Shown in pieces: positions 52,505 through 61,188 of a DNA stretch of 64,000 bases. Position 1 is the first letter of the stretch. Each line of letters opens with the position of its first letter. This DNA comes from Caldilinea sp. CFX5 (GTDB lineage: Bacteria > Chloroflexota > Anaerolineae > Caldilineales > Caldilineaceae), in contig QWII01000037.1 in NCBI GenBank assembly GCA_021405325.1, positions 1-64,000 of the forward strand. Reading direction: 5' to 3'. Both the position numbers and the translations under genes were made by a program. Below the pieces are notes generated by a model. The model was given only the letters and a program-made list of their open reading frames with translations. It did not search any database and was not told the DNA's origin.

Positions 52505-55438
52505 TTACACCGTTTCACCCAACTTAATCGCCTGGAAGATCTTCATGCGCAGGAGCAGCCCGGCCAGGACGCTGAGGGCGACCAGGAAGAGGGCGATAAA
52601 AAGCCCATAGATGCGGAAGATCGCCGGCCAGGCAATTTCAACCGTGAAGGGGGGCGTCTTGGCCGTCACATCGGCGCCGACTTGCAGGTAGGGGATAAAG
52701 GTATAGCTGATCAGCGCGCCGACCACGGTGCCGGCGACCAGGCCCAAGACGATCAAAAAGGCCAATTCCCAAGCCAGGAAGGTTGTCATCTGCATGGGCG
52801 ACAACCCCATCGCCCGTAACGTACCCAGTTCGATAAAACGGCGGCGGAAGGAGAAGAGGGCATAGAGCAGGAAGCCCAAGACCGTCAACAAGGCCGCAGC
52901 CAGGAAGCCGACGGAGAGGACGCCGAACAACCCTTGCCGTTCGGGGCGGCGCTGTTCATTGGCAATGCGCATAATCGATGACTGCCAGTCCAGCACGACA
53001 AAGTCCAGTTTGCGCAGATCAGCCACAATCTTTTCGTAGTCGGGATTGGGCACAGTCTTCACCCAGACATCATAGGGCATCTCGCCGCCGACTTGTTCAA
53101 AGAGAAAGTCAAGATTGCCCACCAGCAGCGGCGGTTCATCTTCATACCAGGTGGGGAAGTAATCATACTCGCCGGCCACCTTCATGGTCATATCGGCGCG
53201 CTGACCGTAATTGCTTACCCGCACCTGAATCGCATCGCCAACGCGGATCGAGTTTTGACGCATAAAATCCCGCCGCATCAAGACGCCATCGGGTGAGACG
53301 GCCAGGGCGTTCATGAGCGCCCCCAGGCTGGCCGGCGCAAAGTCGCGGCGCCAGTAGGTCGCTTTCGGGAAATCAATGCGGTCGATGCCGATGAACATGC
53401 TCTCCGTCCAGGTGCCTTGCACTTGCACCGAAGCGCCAAACTCGCCGATACGGGCTGCGCCCAGAATCTCCGGCACCTTGAGATGCTCGGAGACCGGGAT
53501 AAAGACCCAGTTAGGGCCAGTATCCTCGGCGGCGGCGCCAGAACTGCCGGTTGCCGGCGCCGCGCTACCTTCGCCACCGGCTGCCCCACCAGCGCCCCCT
53601 TCGGCTGGCGCATCACTGCGGCCCAACTCAACCAGCCGCATATCGGCGCCGGTGCGGTAGTAGCTCTGGTCATAAAGATGATTGTCGAGCGTTTGGGCCA
53701 GTGACGCGGTAAAGGCTGAGAGACTCAAGGTGAGAATCAGCAGGATCAATGGCGTCGTATAGAAAGCCGGGTCGCGCGAGAGATAGCGCGTCGCCAGCAG
53801 GAAGCCGACACTGCTCATCTTGGAGGCAATCCAGGCGATGATGCGCATGATAACCGGCAGGATGCGTAACACAAAGAGCGTCAAGGCAAAAGCGCCCAGC
53901 GCCGGCACCAGGAAGAGCAGGGGATTCTCAAAGGGCGACCCGGTAGAATTACTCCCCGTACCCATCATAGAAATACTGCCCTGCTGCTGCAGCAAGTAGG
54001 CGCCATAGGCAGCCGGAATCATCAGCAAGACATCGAGCCAGGCCCGTTGCCACCAGGGCGGTTTGATCGTGCGCGACTGTTCCTGTTTGTAGGAGACAAT
54101 GGTATAGCGCGCCGCGCCCAACGAAGGCAGCACCTGGGCAAAGAGCGTGACCGCCAGTGCCGCCAGCCCAAAGCGAAAGGTCGCCAGGGTCATCGCCACG
54201 CGCAAATCTGATTCAACGCTAAAGTTGAGAAAGCTGCGGGTGGCGCCGATGAGCCGTGAAATGCCTTCGCTCACGGGAATGCCGGCGGCCAACGCCATCG
54301 CGCCCAACAGCGACGCTTCCAGGACGGCAATGCCCAGAATTTGGACAGCCGTCGCGCCGCGGCTGCGCAAGACGGCGATTTCGTTGCGCTGGCGATTGAC
54401 GGCCAAGCCAACAACCAACCCGATAAAGGCCAGAAGCAGACCGACAATCGGAATGCTAAAGGCGTAGAGCAAGATGTTGAGGAAGCGGGTGGAGACGCGG
54501 TAACGGTTGAGCGCATCATAGGGCGAGACTTCCAGCCGCGTGTTGGTCAGCAAGGTCGCCGCCCGTTGTTGCACCTGTTCAATGCGCGCCGTTAACCAGC
54601 CCACATCGCCGGCATGAATGGCGGAGCCATCCAGGATGATATACCAGAGCGCCTGGGCCACCTCATCGTTGAGCAAGGAGGAGATGCGCCCCTGAAAGGT
54701 CGCTTCCGGCACAAAGAGTTGATTGTCAAAAACGCTCTGGCGGTAGAACCAGAACTCGTCCGCCGGGTTGGTCGCCCGCCAGACGCCGGTGATGATAATG
54801 GGAATCTGGACAACGCGCGAGCCATTTTCCAACTCGACGCGGCGGAAGGTCATAAATTGTTCACCAACCTGGAGACCAAGCTCTTCAGCCATGGCGTCGT
54901 TGATGGCAACTTCGACCGGATCTTCAGGGTTGGCGCTGGCCGGTGTCGGGTAGGCGCCCTCGACCAGCGTGGTATAGTTCTCAAATTCACTGACAAAGGC
55001 ATAGTTGACCCAGGCCAGCGGATCTTTTACATCGGCATAGGCAATGTCAGCGGTGGGGAAGAGCCGGAAATTGTCGGTCTTGGCATAGCGGACCGTCATC
55101 TTGTGGGGCAGGGCCAGCGCCGCCACCCCCTGCTGCGTCAGATATTCATCGACCTGCGTAATGTCATCCCACTCCTTCATGCCATAGAGCGAGCCGACAT
55201 AGCGGAACATAAAGGCAAAGGGCGGGCGACTGAGCGCTGCCGTATCATCCTGGCCGGCGCTGCTTAGCTCTTCTTGCAGGATGCGATAGTAGACGGCATC
55301 GGTATAGAGGGGAACGCTCATGACCAGCGCGATCGATGCCACCAGACCAACCGCCGTTGCCAGCGCCAGCCCGCGTTGCGAGAGCAGGCGGCGCGTCGCT
55401 ACGGCAAAAATTGCAAAACTACGGGATAGAAATTTCAT
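52505..55438 (-). CDS. FtsX-like ABC permease (MacB family, large)
   Basis: 977 residues. An N-terminal helix (about 18-40) is followed by a periplasmic region (40-330) and a first FtsX domain with three helices (about 330-460, GLLLAFIGLVVGLAVNRQRNEIAVLRSRGA). Further helices lie near 485 and 525-560; a second large extracytoplasmic region contains a Gly/Ala-rich segment near 605-640; a C-terminal FtsX domain covers about 850-970 (FSFRRRFIELGTLRAMGLSP). Such permeases expel lipophilic compounds, peptides or lipoproteins by mechanotransmission. Seven bases separate it from the adaptor gene. Confidence 0.9.
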   Translation of the reverse strand: MKFLSRSFAIFAVATRRLLSQRGLALATAVGLVASIALVMSVPLYTDAVYYRILQEELSSAGQDDTAALSRPPFAFMFRYVGSLYGMKEWDDITQVDEYLTQQGVAALALPHKMTVRYAKTDNFRLFPTADIAYADVKDPLAWVNYAFVSEFENYTTLVEGAYPTPASANPEDPVEVAINDAMAEELGLQVGEQFMTFRRVELENGSRVVQIPIIITGVWRATNPADEFWFYRQSVFDNQLFVPEATFQGRISSLLNDEVAQALWYIILDGSAIHAGDVGWLTARIEQVQQRAATLLTNTRLEVSPYDALNRYRVSTRFLNILLYAFSIPIVGLLLAFIGLVVGLAVNRQRNEIAVLRSRGATAVQILGIAVLEASLLGAMALAAGIPVSEGISRLIGATRSFLNFSVESDLRVAMTLATFRFGLAALAVTLFAQVLPSLGAARYTIVSYKQEQSRTIKPPWWQRAWLDVLLMIPAAYGAYLLQQQGSISMMGTGSNSTGSPFENPLLFLVPALGAFALTLFVLRILPVIMRIIAWIASKMSSVGFLLATRYLSRDPAFYTTPLILLILTLSLSAFTASLAQTLDNHLYDQSYYRTGADMRLVELGRSDAPAEGGAGGAAGGEGSAAPATGSSGAAAEDTGPNWVFIPVSEHLKVPEILGAARIGEFGASVQVQGTWTESMFIGIDRIDFPKATYWRRDFAPASLGALMNALAVSPDGVLMRRDFMRQNSIRVGDAIQVRVSNYGQRADMTMKVAGEYDYFPTWYEDEPPLLVGNLDFLFEQVGGEMPYDVWVKTVPNPDYEKIVADLRKLDFVVLDWQSSIMRIANEQRRPERQGLFGVLSVGFLAAALLTVLGFLLYALFSFRRRFIELGTLRAMGLSPMQMTTFLAWELAFLIVLGLVAGTVVGALISYTFIPYLQVGADVTAKTPPFTVEIAWPAIFRIYGLFIALFLVALSVLAGLLLRMKIFQAIKLGETV

Positions 55439-55445
55439 GACTCCG

Positions 55446-56645
55446 TTACGGTCCCTCGACGACCTGGCCTTCTTCTAAGCCTTCTTCGATCTCAATCCGG
55501 TCCTGCGTCTCAATGCCTACTTTGACATCGACGCGGCGCCGTGTTTCGCCGTCGATCAATACGGCGAAACGGCGACCATCGAAGACACGCACGGCCTGGG
55601 GCGGCACCCACAGAATATTGTCCTTGCGTTCCAACTCAGCGGTCACCCGCACTAGATCGCCCATAGCAAAGCCGGCCTCTGCCGCCGATTGTTCGAGGGT
55701 GAAGCGCGTTGATTTGTCCTGATCCTCCACCGTGGTGGCGGTGCCGCCGCCACTGCCGTAGGGATAGGGCAACTGGCGAATCTTACCAGTCAAAATTTCA
55801 CCGGGGCGGCTGACCAGCACCACCGAAACGGCCATGTCTTCGGCCAGTTCCTGCATCTGGTCGCTCAGAAGTTCAGCGCTCACTTCCAGCGCCGTGACAT
55901 CGGCAATGGTCGTGACCGGGCGGAACGCTTCCACCGCCTGTCCCGGCGTCAGCGAGACCGAGAGCAACTGGCCGTCAAAGGGAGCGACAATCTGCGCTTC
56001 GGCAATTTCGGCCTTGAGTTTGGTCACATCATAGCTGGCGCGCTCAACATCATTCTTGAGCAGAGGATTGACCCCTTCCGCTACCAGGCTGTCGAGCGCA
56101 ATCTGCGCAATCTCCACATCTTTTTGTTGCAAGGCGACGGCTTGGGCGTCGGGGGAGCTTTGGCCCTGCATGGCATCCAGCCGGATCTGCGCCTTTTCCA
56201 GTTCGATCTGCGCCAGGCGGACCCGCGTGTCAAAGTCGCGTTGGGCCGAGGCCAACTCCACTTCGGCGCGTTCCAGAGTTAGCTGGGCGCTATTCAGTTC
56301 GCGTTCCAACCCGTCGATTTCCAGTTCGGCAATGACCTGATCCTTCTTGACCATCTCGTTGCGCTTGGCAAAGACGGCGCGCACGCGGCCACTGGCGCGG
56401 AAGAACAGCTCTTCTTCCACCACCGGCGAAATGCGCCCGCTAAAGGTCAACTCATCGACAATCTCGCCCCGTTGCACCTTGTAAGTCGGCTTGACCGGCA
56501 CAACGGGCGTGGGAATGGGGGTCGGGGTGGCGGCTTCATCGGCCGCCTGTTGGCTGCGGCTGGCCGGCAATAACGAGCAACTGCTAAACACTACTACCGT
56601 CGCCAGCAGCGTGAGCAACTTAACCATCTTCTCTCTCATCAGCAC
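55446..56645 (-). CDS. HlyD/MacA-type membrane-fusion lipoprotein
   Basis: 399 residues; signal peptide with lipobox FSSC (Cys23). Periplasmic-adaptor layout: a beta-barrel/lipoyl half (TYKVQRGEIVDELTFSGRI), an alpha-hairpin of about 95-210 rich in Glu/Gln/Leu (NSAQLTLERAEVELASAQRD), then the lipoyl return IVAPFDGQLLSVSLTPGQAV and a C-terminal barrel. First gene of the operon with an FtsX-like permease and two ATPases, forming a MacAB-like exporter. A Chloroflexota cell probably lacks a typical outer membrane, so the adaptor may act at the single membrane. Confidence 0.88.
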   Translation of the reverse strand: MLMREKMVKLLTLLATVVVFSSCSLLPASRSQQAADEAATPTPIPTPVVPVKPTYKVQRGEIVDELTFSGRISPVVEEELFFRASGRVRAVFAKRNEMVKKDQVIAELEIDGLERELNSAQLTLERAEVELASAQRDFDTRVRLAQIELEKAQIRLDAMQGQSSPDAQAVALQQKDVEIAQIALDSLVAEGVNPLLKNDVERASYDVTKLKAEIAEAQIVAPFDGQLLSVSLTPGQAVEAFRPVTTIADVTALEVSAELLSDQMQELAEDMAVSVVLVSRPGEILTGKIRQLPYPYGSGGGTATTVEDQDKSTRFTLEQSAAEAGFAMGDLVRVTAELERKDNILWVPPQAVRVFDGRRFAVLIDGETRRRVDVKVGIETQDRIEIEEGLEEGQVVEGP

Positions 56646-56829
56646 GGAAACTCCTTACCCGATCTATTCTAAACTTATGTCGTTACAGTATGAGGGTGGA
56701 CATGAGAATTCGTTGAATGGATTGTAAGTCCGGTAACGCTTTAATAATAGCCTTTTTTGTTATCTACTGTCAAACACTCTCACTGTTTGGCTCTATTTCA
56801 ATTTGGGGGCAAGTTTTAGCAGAACTGGG

Positions 56830-56863
56830 AGCGTTAGCGACCAGTCGGCTGGTCGCTAACGCT
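56830..56863. repeat. 15-base perfect hairpin after the D-aminoacylase gene
   Basis: Arms AGCGTTAGCGACCAG (56830-56844) and complement (56849-56863), loop TCGG. It lies 12 bases past the aminoacylase stop. TTAGCGACCA recurs at about 40781. Confidence 0.85.
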
Positions 56864-56875
56864 CTGGAATGCACC

Positions 56876-58438
56876 CTATTGTTTAAACTTCAGCGCGCGA
56901 CCGGGCAACGGCTGGGGTAAGTCCAGCAGCGGCTGTCCATCACGAATAATCGATCGGCCATTGACCAGGACATGTTCAATGCCCTGCGACAATTGATGGG
57001 GCGCCGTGTAAACCGCACGATCCGTCACGGTCGCCGCATCAAAGATCACCACATCGGCAAATTTGCCTGCCTGCAACAGACCCCGATCTTTCAGCCCGAA
57101 GCGTTGCGCTGGATGACCGCTTAACTTGTAAACCGCTTCTTCCAGGGAGAAGAGCTTGCGGTCACGGACACAGGGGCCAAGTAGCCGCGTCGCCGAGCCA
57201 TATTGGCGCGGGTGGATGCCGCCATCTTCGTGGTAGATGCCATCGGACCCCATCATATAACAGCGGTGTTGCAGGAACGGTTCAACCAGTCGGTCATCAC
57301 CCTGGTGGAAGACCAGCAGCACAGCCAGGCCCTCTTCGGCCAACAGGTTACTGAGCGCTTCGACAGGCGGTTTGCGTGTAGCCTCGACATACTCCGCCAG
57401 CGTGCGCCCCTGGTAAACCGAATTTTCCTTACCCGGCGCCCAGGCGATATAGGTTTCATCAAGGGGGGTGAATTGGATGGCATGGGCAAAGCGCGCCCGA
57501 ATGGCGGGATCCCGCAGCCGGGCCAGAACCGCCAGCGGCCCGTCTTCCCACACCTCGTAGGGCAACAGATAGTTGAGCATGGTGGAGCCAGGCATGTACG
57601 GATAGACATCAAAGGAGAAATCGACTTCGTTGACGGCCACCGTATCGACGTAGGTCAAAAGTTCATCGATCTCTTGGGGGGACGTGCCTTTGAAGTGGGA
57701 GATATGCACCGGTACGCCGGCGCGCTTGCCGATTTCGACCGCTTCTTGGATGGCGCGCAGCGTGCCTTGTTTGTAACGCACATGGGAAACATACAACCCC
57801 TGTTGCGCCGCCATGACCCGGCTCGCTTCGACTATCTCATCTGTGGCGGCGAAACACTGAGCAATATAATCCATCCCCGTTGAGAGGCCAACCGCGCCGG
57901 CGGCCATGCCCTTTTCCATCTCGTCGAGGATCTGGCGCATCTGGTAATCATCAGGCGCGGCGCGGCCAAAGCCACAGGCCAGGGTGCGCAGGTTGGCGTA
58001 GGGAATGTGGGTGATGCTGTTCTGCACATTGGCGCCATCAAGTAGCGCCATGTAATCAGCCAGTGATTCCCAGCCGCAATATTCCTCAAAGCGCAGCGCA
58101 TTGAGCGCCCGCAAGTAGTAGATCCACTCGTGAACCGTCTGCGCATTGACCGGCGCATACGAGATGCCGTCGGCCATGATCACTTCAGTAGTAAAGCCCT
58201 GCATGGTTTTGGAGACCAAATGGGGCGTTTTGAGTAACCAGGCGTCGGAGTGGTTATGGACATCAACAAAGCCGGGCGCGACCATTTTGCCCGCAGCGTC
58301 GATCGTGCTGCGGGCGGTGGTCTCGGCTAGATTGCCAATGTGGACAATGCGGTCACCTTGAATGCCAAGGTCGGCTTGATAGCGGGGCGTCTTGATGCCA
58401 TCAAGCAAAACACCGTTGCGAATGATCAGATCCAGCAT
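56876..58438 (-). CDS. N-acyl-D-amino-acid deacylase (amidohydrolase superfamily)
   Basis: 520 residues with the D-aminoacylase/dihydroorotase-type layout: N-terminal ILFR-like LDLIIRNGVLLDGIKT, metal site VDVHNHSDAWL, GLSTGMDYIAQ, HVRYKQGT, HISHFKG, ending PGRALKF. Hydrolyses N-acyl groups from D-amino acids, using zinc, in the cytoplasm. It could recycle cell-wall or D-amino-acid derivatives. Monocistronic; bordered by hairpins on both sides. Confidence 0.88.
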   Translation of the reverse strand: MLDLIIRNGVLLDGIKTPRYQADLGIQGDRIVHIGNLAETTARSTIDAAGKMVAPGFVDVHNHSDAWLLKTPHLVSKTMQGFTTEVIMADGISYAPVNAQTVHEWIYYLRALNALRFEEYCGWESLADYMALLDGANVQNSITHIPYANLRTLACGFGRAAPDDYQMRQILDEMEKGMAAGAVGLSTGMDYIAQCFAATDEIVEASRVMAAQQGLYVSHVRYKQGTLRAIQEAVEIGKRAGVPVHISHFKGTSPQEIDELLTYVDTVAVNEVDFSFDVYPYMPGSTMLNYLLPYEVWEDGPLAVLARLRDPAIRARFAHAIQFTPLDETYIAWAPGKENSVYQGRTLAEYVEATRKPPVEALSNLLAEEGLAVLLVFHQGDDRLVEPFLQHRCYMMGSDGIYHEDGGIHPRQYGSATRLLGPCVRDRKLFSLEEAVYKLSGHPAQRFGLKDRGLLQAGKFADVVIFDAATVTDRAVYTAPHQLSQGIEHVLVNGRSIIRDGQPLLDLPQPLPGRALKFKQ

Positions 58439-58614
58439 CTGAACTGCCTCTCTAGCGGAATGACCGTCGAGTTATTGGGGTATTTCTGGTAGTCGATGAT
58501 TTCACACGCGCAGGGCATAGCCCCGCGCTGCCAGCAGGTTTGTGATCATATCTATTATCAGAGAAAGTAGGATTCCTGTCAAAGTGTATCAATCGTGAAA
58601 AATTTCATTTTTAT

Positions 58615-58680
58615 CTATAGCTCCTAGCCAGTCCGTGACTGGCGTGCGGTCGCCAGTCACGGACTGGCTAGGAGCTATAG
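58615..58680. repeat. 30-base perfect hairpin
   Basis: Arms 58615-58644 and 58651-58680, loop TGCGGT. Core GCCAGTCCGTGACTGGCG, matching the hairpin at 46008 except for two compensating changes. It lies between divergent genes, so it cannot be an ordinary terminator. Confidence 0.9.
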
Positions 58681-58728
58681 GCTTGGTAGCTGCGCCGGCC
58701 CTGAAGCGTTATTTCGTCGCAGCTATCA

Positions 58729-58757
58729 TTGACGAAAGGAAAAGAGAACTGTATACT
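58729..58757 (+). promoter_or_regulatory. sigma-70-type promoter of the RNase/barstar pair
   Basis: -35 TTGACG (58729-58734), 17-base spacer, -10 TATACT (58752-58757), about 130 bases before the RNase start. Confidence 0.65.
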
Positions 58758-58888
58758 TTTTGCCTGACAATCAACATCAGTAGCCCGCAACCACGGTCGA
58801 GTTCAACCGATAAACGCCGGACTATGCGACCAAGCGACTGCGGACTACAACAACGACAAGATCTTTTTTACAGAACACAATCCAGCTT

Positions 58889-59635
58889 ATGGCGAAATCC
58901 AATCGTTCTTCAACCAAAACTTCCCCAAAAACTCCTCCCCAAACTTCCCTTGTGGCCGGTCCGCCGAAGTCGCCCAAGCGGCGGGGCGGCCGTCAATATG
59001 GCGTGGGCGGCACGGTTGTCACCCTGTTGCTCGCCCTGCTCTACTGGTGGTTGAATGGCGGTTCACCAAGCGCCCCGTCCACCGATCGCGCCGATGTGAA
59101 CCCACCAGGCGTCGTCGCAACGGCCACTGAAACAGTCGCTGCTGTTGCTGTCGCCGAGGCCGCCACCGTCGAGTCGACGGCAACTCCGCCGGCTGAACCC
59201 GCCGCCACCGCGACCGCCGAACCGGCTGCCGCTGCGCCCACGCCAACCGTCAATACGCCGGCGCCGACCGTCACATCGCAACCGGCGCCAACGGCGACGA
59301 AACCGCCCAAAGCCAAACCGTCGCCCACGCCGCCGGCCCGCGCCGGGCCACCGGGGATGCCGGTGATTACCCTGGATGAGTTGCCGCCCGAAGCGCTCGA
59401 TACCCTGGATTTAATCGAGTCCGATGGCCCCTTCCCCTTTGAGCGCGATGGCATTACTTTCCAAAACCGGGAACGGTTGCTGCCGCAGAAAGCGCGCGGC
59501 TACTACCGGGAGTATACCGTCATCACACCATGGGAAAATGACCGCGGCGCCCGCCGCATCGTTGCCGGGGCGAACGGCGAACTTTATTATACTGATGATC
59601 ATTATGAATCATTCTACTGGATTGTGACCCAATGA
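58889..59635 (+). CDS. membrane-anchored/secreted guanyl-type ribonuclease (barnase/RNase Sa fold)
   Basis: 248 residues. A basic N-terminus, one transmembrane helix (about 40-55, VVTLLLALLYWWL), a long Ala/Pro/Thr linker (56-150), and a C-terminal ribonuclease domain (about 178-248). Catalytic residues of the barnase/RNase Sa family are all in place: Glu208 in REYTVITP, Arg222/Arg223 in RGARRIV, His238 in TDDHYESF. It would be displayed outside the cell and cleave RNA at G. The barstar-like inhibitor follows, with an ATGA overlap. Role could be nutrient RNA use or antagonism. Confidence 0.9.
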   Translation: MAKSNRSSTKTSPKTPPQTSLVAGPPKSPKRRGGRQYGVGGTVVTLLLALLYWWLNGGSPSAPSTDRADVNPPGVVATATETVAAVAVAEAATVESTATPPAEPAATATAEPAAAAPTPTVNTPAPTVTSQPAPTATKPPKAKPSPTPPARAGPPGMPVITLDELPPEALDTLDLIESDGPFPFERDGITFQNRERLLPQKARGYYREYTVITPWENDRGARRIVAGANGELYYTDDHYESFYWIVTQ

Positions 59636-60072
59636 ACCCAACTGAGTTGATATTGAGCGGCGCTCGTCCACCGGGCGTTTATCGGCTGGCAAGCAACTGG
59701 AATGCCGATTTTGTAGTGGAGCCCTTGACGCGCCAGGGCTGGCGTGGTTTTTATGTCGATGGGCAGGTAGTCAAGGACAAAGCGTCCTTTCTGCGGGTGG
59801 CCGGCCTGGCGATGGACTTTCCCAACTATGTCGGCCAAAATTGGGATGCCTTTGAAGAAGCGATCCGCGATCTATCGTGGGCGCCGGCGCAAGGCTATGT
59901 GCTCTTTTATGACGGCGTCTGGCATCTGCCCTGGAACGATGGCGAAGCTTGGCAGACGGCCCGTTCGATCCTGAACGATACCGTCGCCTTCTGGCGCACC
60001 CAAGAGACACCCTTCTATGTGCTGCTCAGCCGGACTTGGTGGTATGCGCGGGATGTGGCAAAATTGGAATAG
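59632..60072 (+). CDS. barstar-family ribonuclease inhibitor
   Basis: 146 residues with the barstar fold hallmarks: GFYVDGQVVKDKASFLRVAG, then FPNYVGQNWDAFEEAIRDLS. Cytoplasmic immunity protein blocking the RNase before export. The ATG overlaps the RNase stop (ATGA), so expression is coupled. An N-terminal 30-residue extension and a C-terminal tail (LLSRTWWYARDVAKLE) lengthen it over classical barstar (about 90 residues). Confidence 0.9.
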   Translation: MNPTELILSGARPPGVYRLASNWNADFVVEPLTRQGWRGFYVDGQVVKDKASFLRVAGLAMDFPNYVGQNWDAFEEAIRDLSWAPAQGYVLFYDGVWHLPWNDGEAWQTARSILNDTVAFWRTQETPFYVLLSRTWWYARDVAKLE

Positions 60073-60091
60073 AAACTAGTTGTGAAAAGCT

Positions 60092-60140
60092 GGATAAAAA
60101 TAAAGAGGCGACAGTCGCCAACTTGCGCACTGTCGCCTCT
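60092..60140 (-). terminator. Rho-independent terminator
   Basis: Hairpin arms AGAGGCGACAGT (60104-60115) and complement (60129-60140); on the minus strand it is followed by a T-rich run (complement of AAAAATAAA at 60096-60104). It ends the SIMPL transcript and may stop read-through from the barstar side. It is the only intergenic hairpin here with a clear T-tract. Confidence 0.78.
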
Positions 60141-60193
60141 AGTGGATTTGTTACGTTGCGCCCCTTGTCAAGTGACGAGGGGCTGGGGTGAGG

Positions 60194-60970
60194 TTACTCG
60201 CCGATGGCGTAGACCACCTGCAATTGCAGGGTCAGATTCAGTTCGCCGGGGGTGACCGGGGTGCCGCCACCGCCGCCCATGCCCCGATCCAATTGATTGA
60301 AGTTGGAGGCGTTGTAATAGCCGCCATTGCCGCCGATGACCTCGCTCACGCTGACCACCATGCCGACGGTGACGCCATTCAATTCAGCCAGTTCTTCCGC
60401 TTTGGCCCGTGCATTGGTGACGGCTTCCTTGCGCGCTTCCGCTTGCGCAGCCTCGGTGTTGTCCAGGCCAAATTCGATGCCGTAGATGTTATTGGCGCCC
60501 GCTTCAATGGCGGCATCCAGAATCGCACCCACCTTCTCCAGGTCACGGATGACGACGGAGACGTTGTTGCTCACGCGGTAGTTGGTCTGATCCTCAGGCA
60601 ATGGGCCTTCCGGGCCAAAGCGTTCGGCATAGATGCTAAAGCCGGAGGTCTGAATGTCCTTTTCCGCAATGCCATTCTGCTTCAAGGCTTCAAGAACGGA
60701 TTCGAGAGCCGCCTTGTTGACGTCGCTGGCTTCTTTAACGCTCTTGCGCATCACTTCCACACCGATGTTGGCGCGGGCAATATCCGGCTTGATCGTGACT
60801 TTCCCTTCACCGACAACGGTAATAGTGCGGGGTAGGCCGGCGGCGCTTTCACTGCTCTGCGCGTGAGCAACCTGCATTGCGCTCAAATCAAAGGCCCGAA
60901 AGGCGCCGGTGAACAAGGCGATCAGCAGAACCAGTGCGCTGACCCAAGTGAGTGATTTTCGTTGAAACAT
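60194..60970 (-). CDS. SIMPL-domain (DUF541) secreted protein
   Basis: 258 residues from the ATG at 60970 behind AAAGGA. Signal-type N-terminus (WVSALVLLIALFTGAF), then a SIMPL domain: RTITVVGEGKVTIKPDIARA, SGFSIYAERFGPEG, YRVSNNVSVVIRDLEKVGAI, EFGLDNTEAAQAEARKEAVT, AKAEELAELNGVTVG. Family members (for example YggE) form periplasmic or surface rings; their biochemical role is unsettled. Confidence 0.9.
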   Translation of the reverse strand: MFQRKSLTWVSALVLLIALFTGAFRAFDLSAMQVAHAQSSESAAGLPRTITVVGEGKVTIKPDIARANIGVEVMRKSVKEASDVNKAALESVLEALKQNGIAEKDIQTSGFSIYAERFGPEGPLPEDQTNYRVSNNVSVVIRDLEKVGAILDAAIEAGANNIYGIEFGLDNTEAAQAEARKEAVTNARAKAEELAELNGVTVGMVVSVSEVIGGNGGYYNASNFNQLDRGMGGGGGTPVTPGELNLTLQLQVVYAIGE

Positions 60971-61131
60971 GATCTTGTATCCTTTACATCGTTTCATTCT
61001 GTTGCAATTGATTGACCGTTATTGAACCAACCAGCCTGGCAAGGGGCCCGCTTGCCGGCTGCGTGTTGCTTCGGGAATGAGACGAAAGGAGAAATTGGAA
61101 TGTTCCAACGAGATTTGGGGGAATGGGTAGA

Positions 61132-61188
61132 TAGGTAGACAGGTAGATACGTCCTATTTCCCTGTGTACCTGTCTACCTGTCTACCTA
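61132..61188. repeat. GGTAGATAGGTAGACA inverted repeat (copy 2) containing a stop codon
   Basis: 14-base perfect arms TAGGTAGACAGGTA (61132-61145) and complement (61175-61188), with weaker pairing beyond. Same words as at 50408-50477. The TAG stop of the Memo-family gene (61186-61188) lies in the right arm. Confidence 0.8.

Larger units (their letters stand above)
58439..58888. other. divergent intergenic region with a long hairpin and a promoter
   Basis: 450 bases. It contains the 30-base hairpin 58615-58680, the rightward promoter 58729-58757, and A/T-rich sequence at 58550-58615. Nothing else recognised. Confidence 0.6.
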
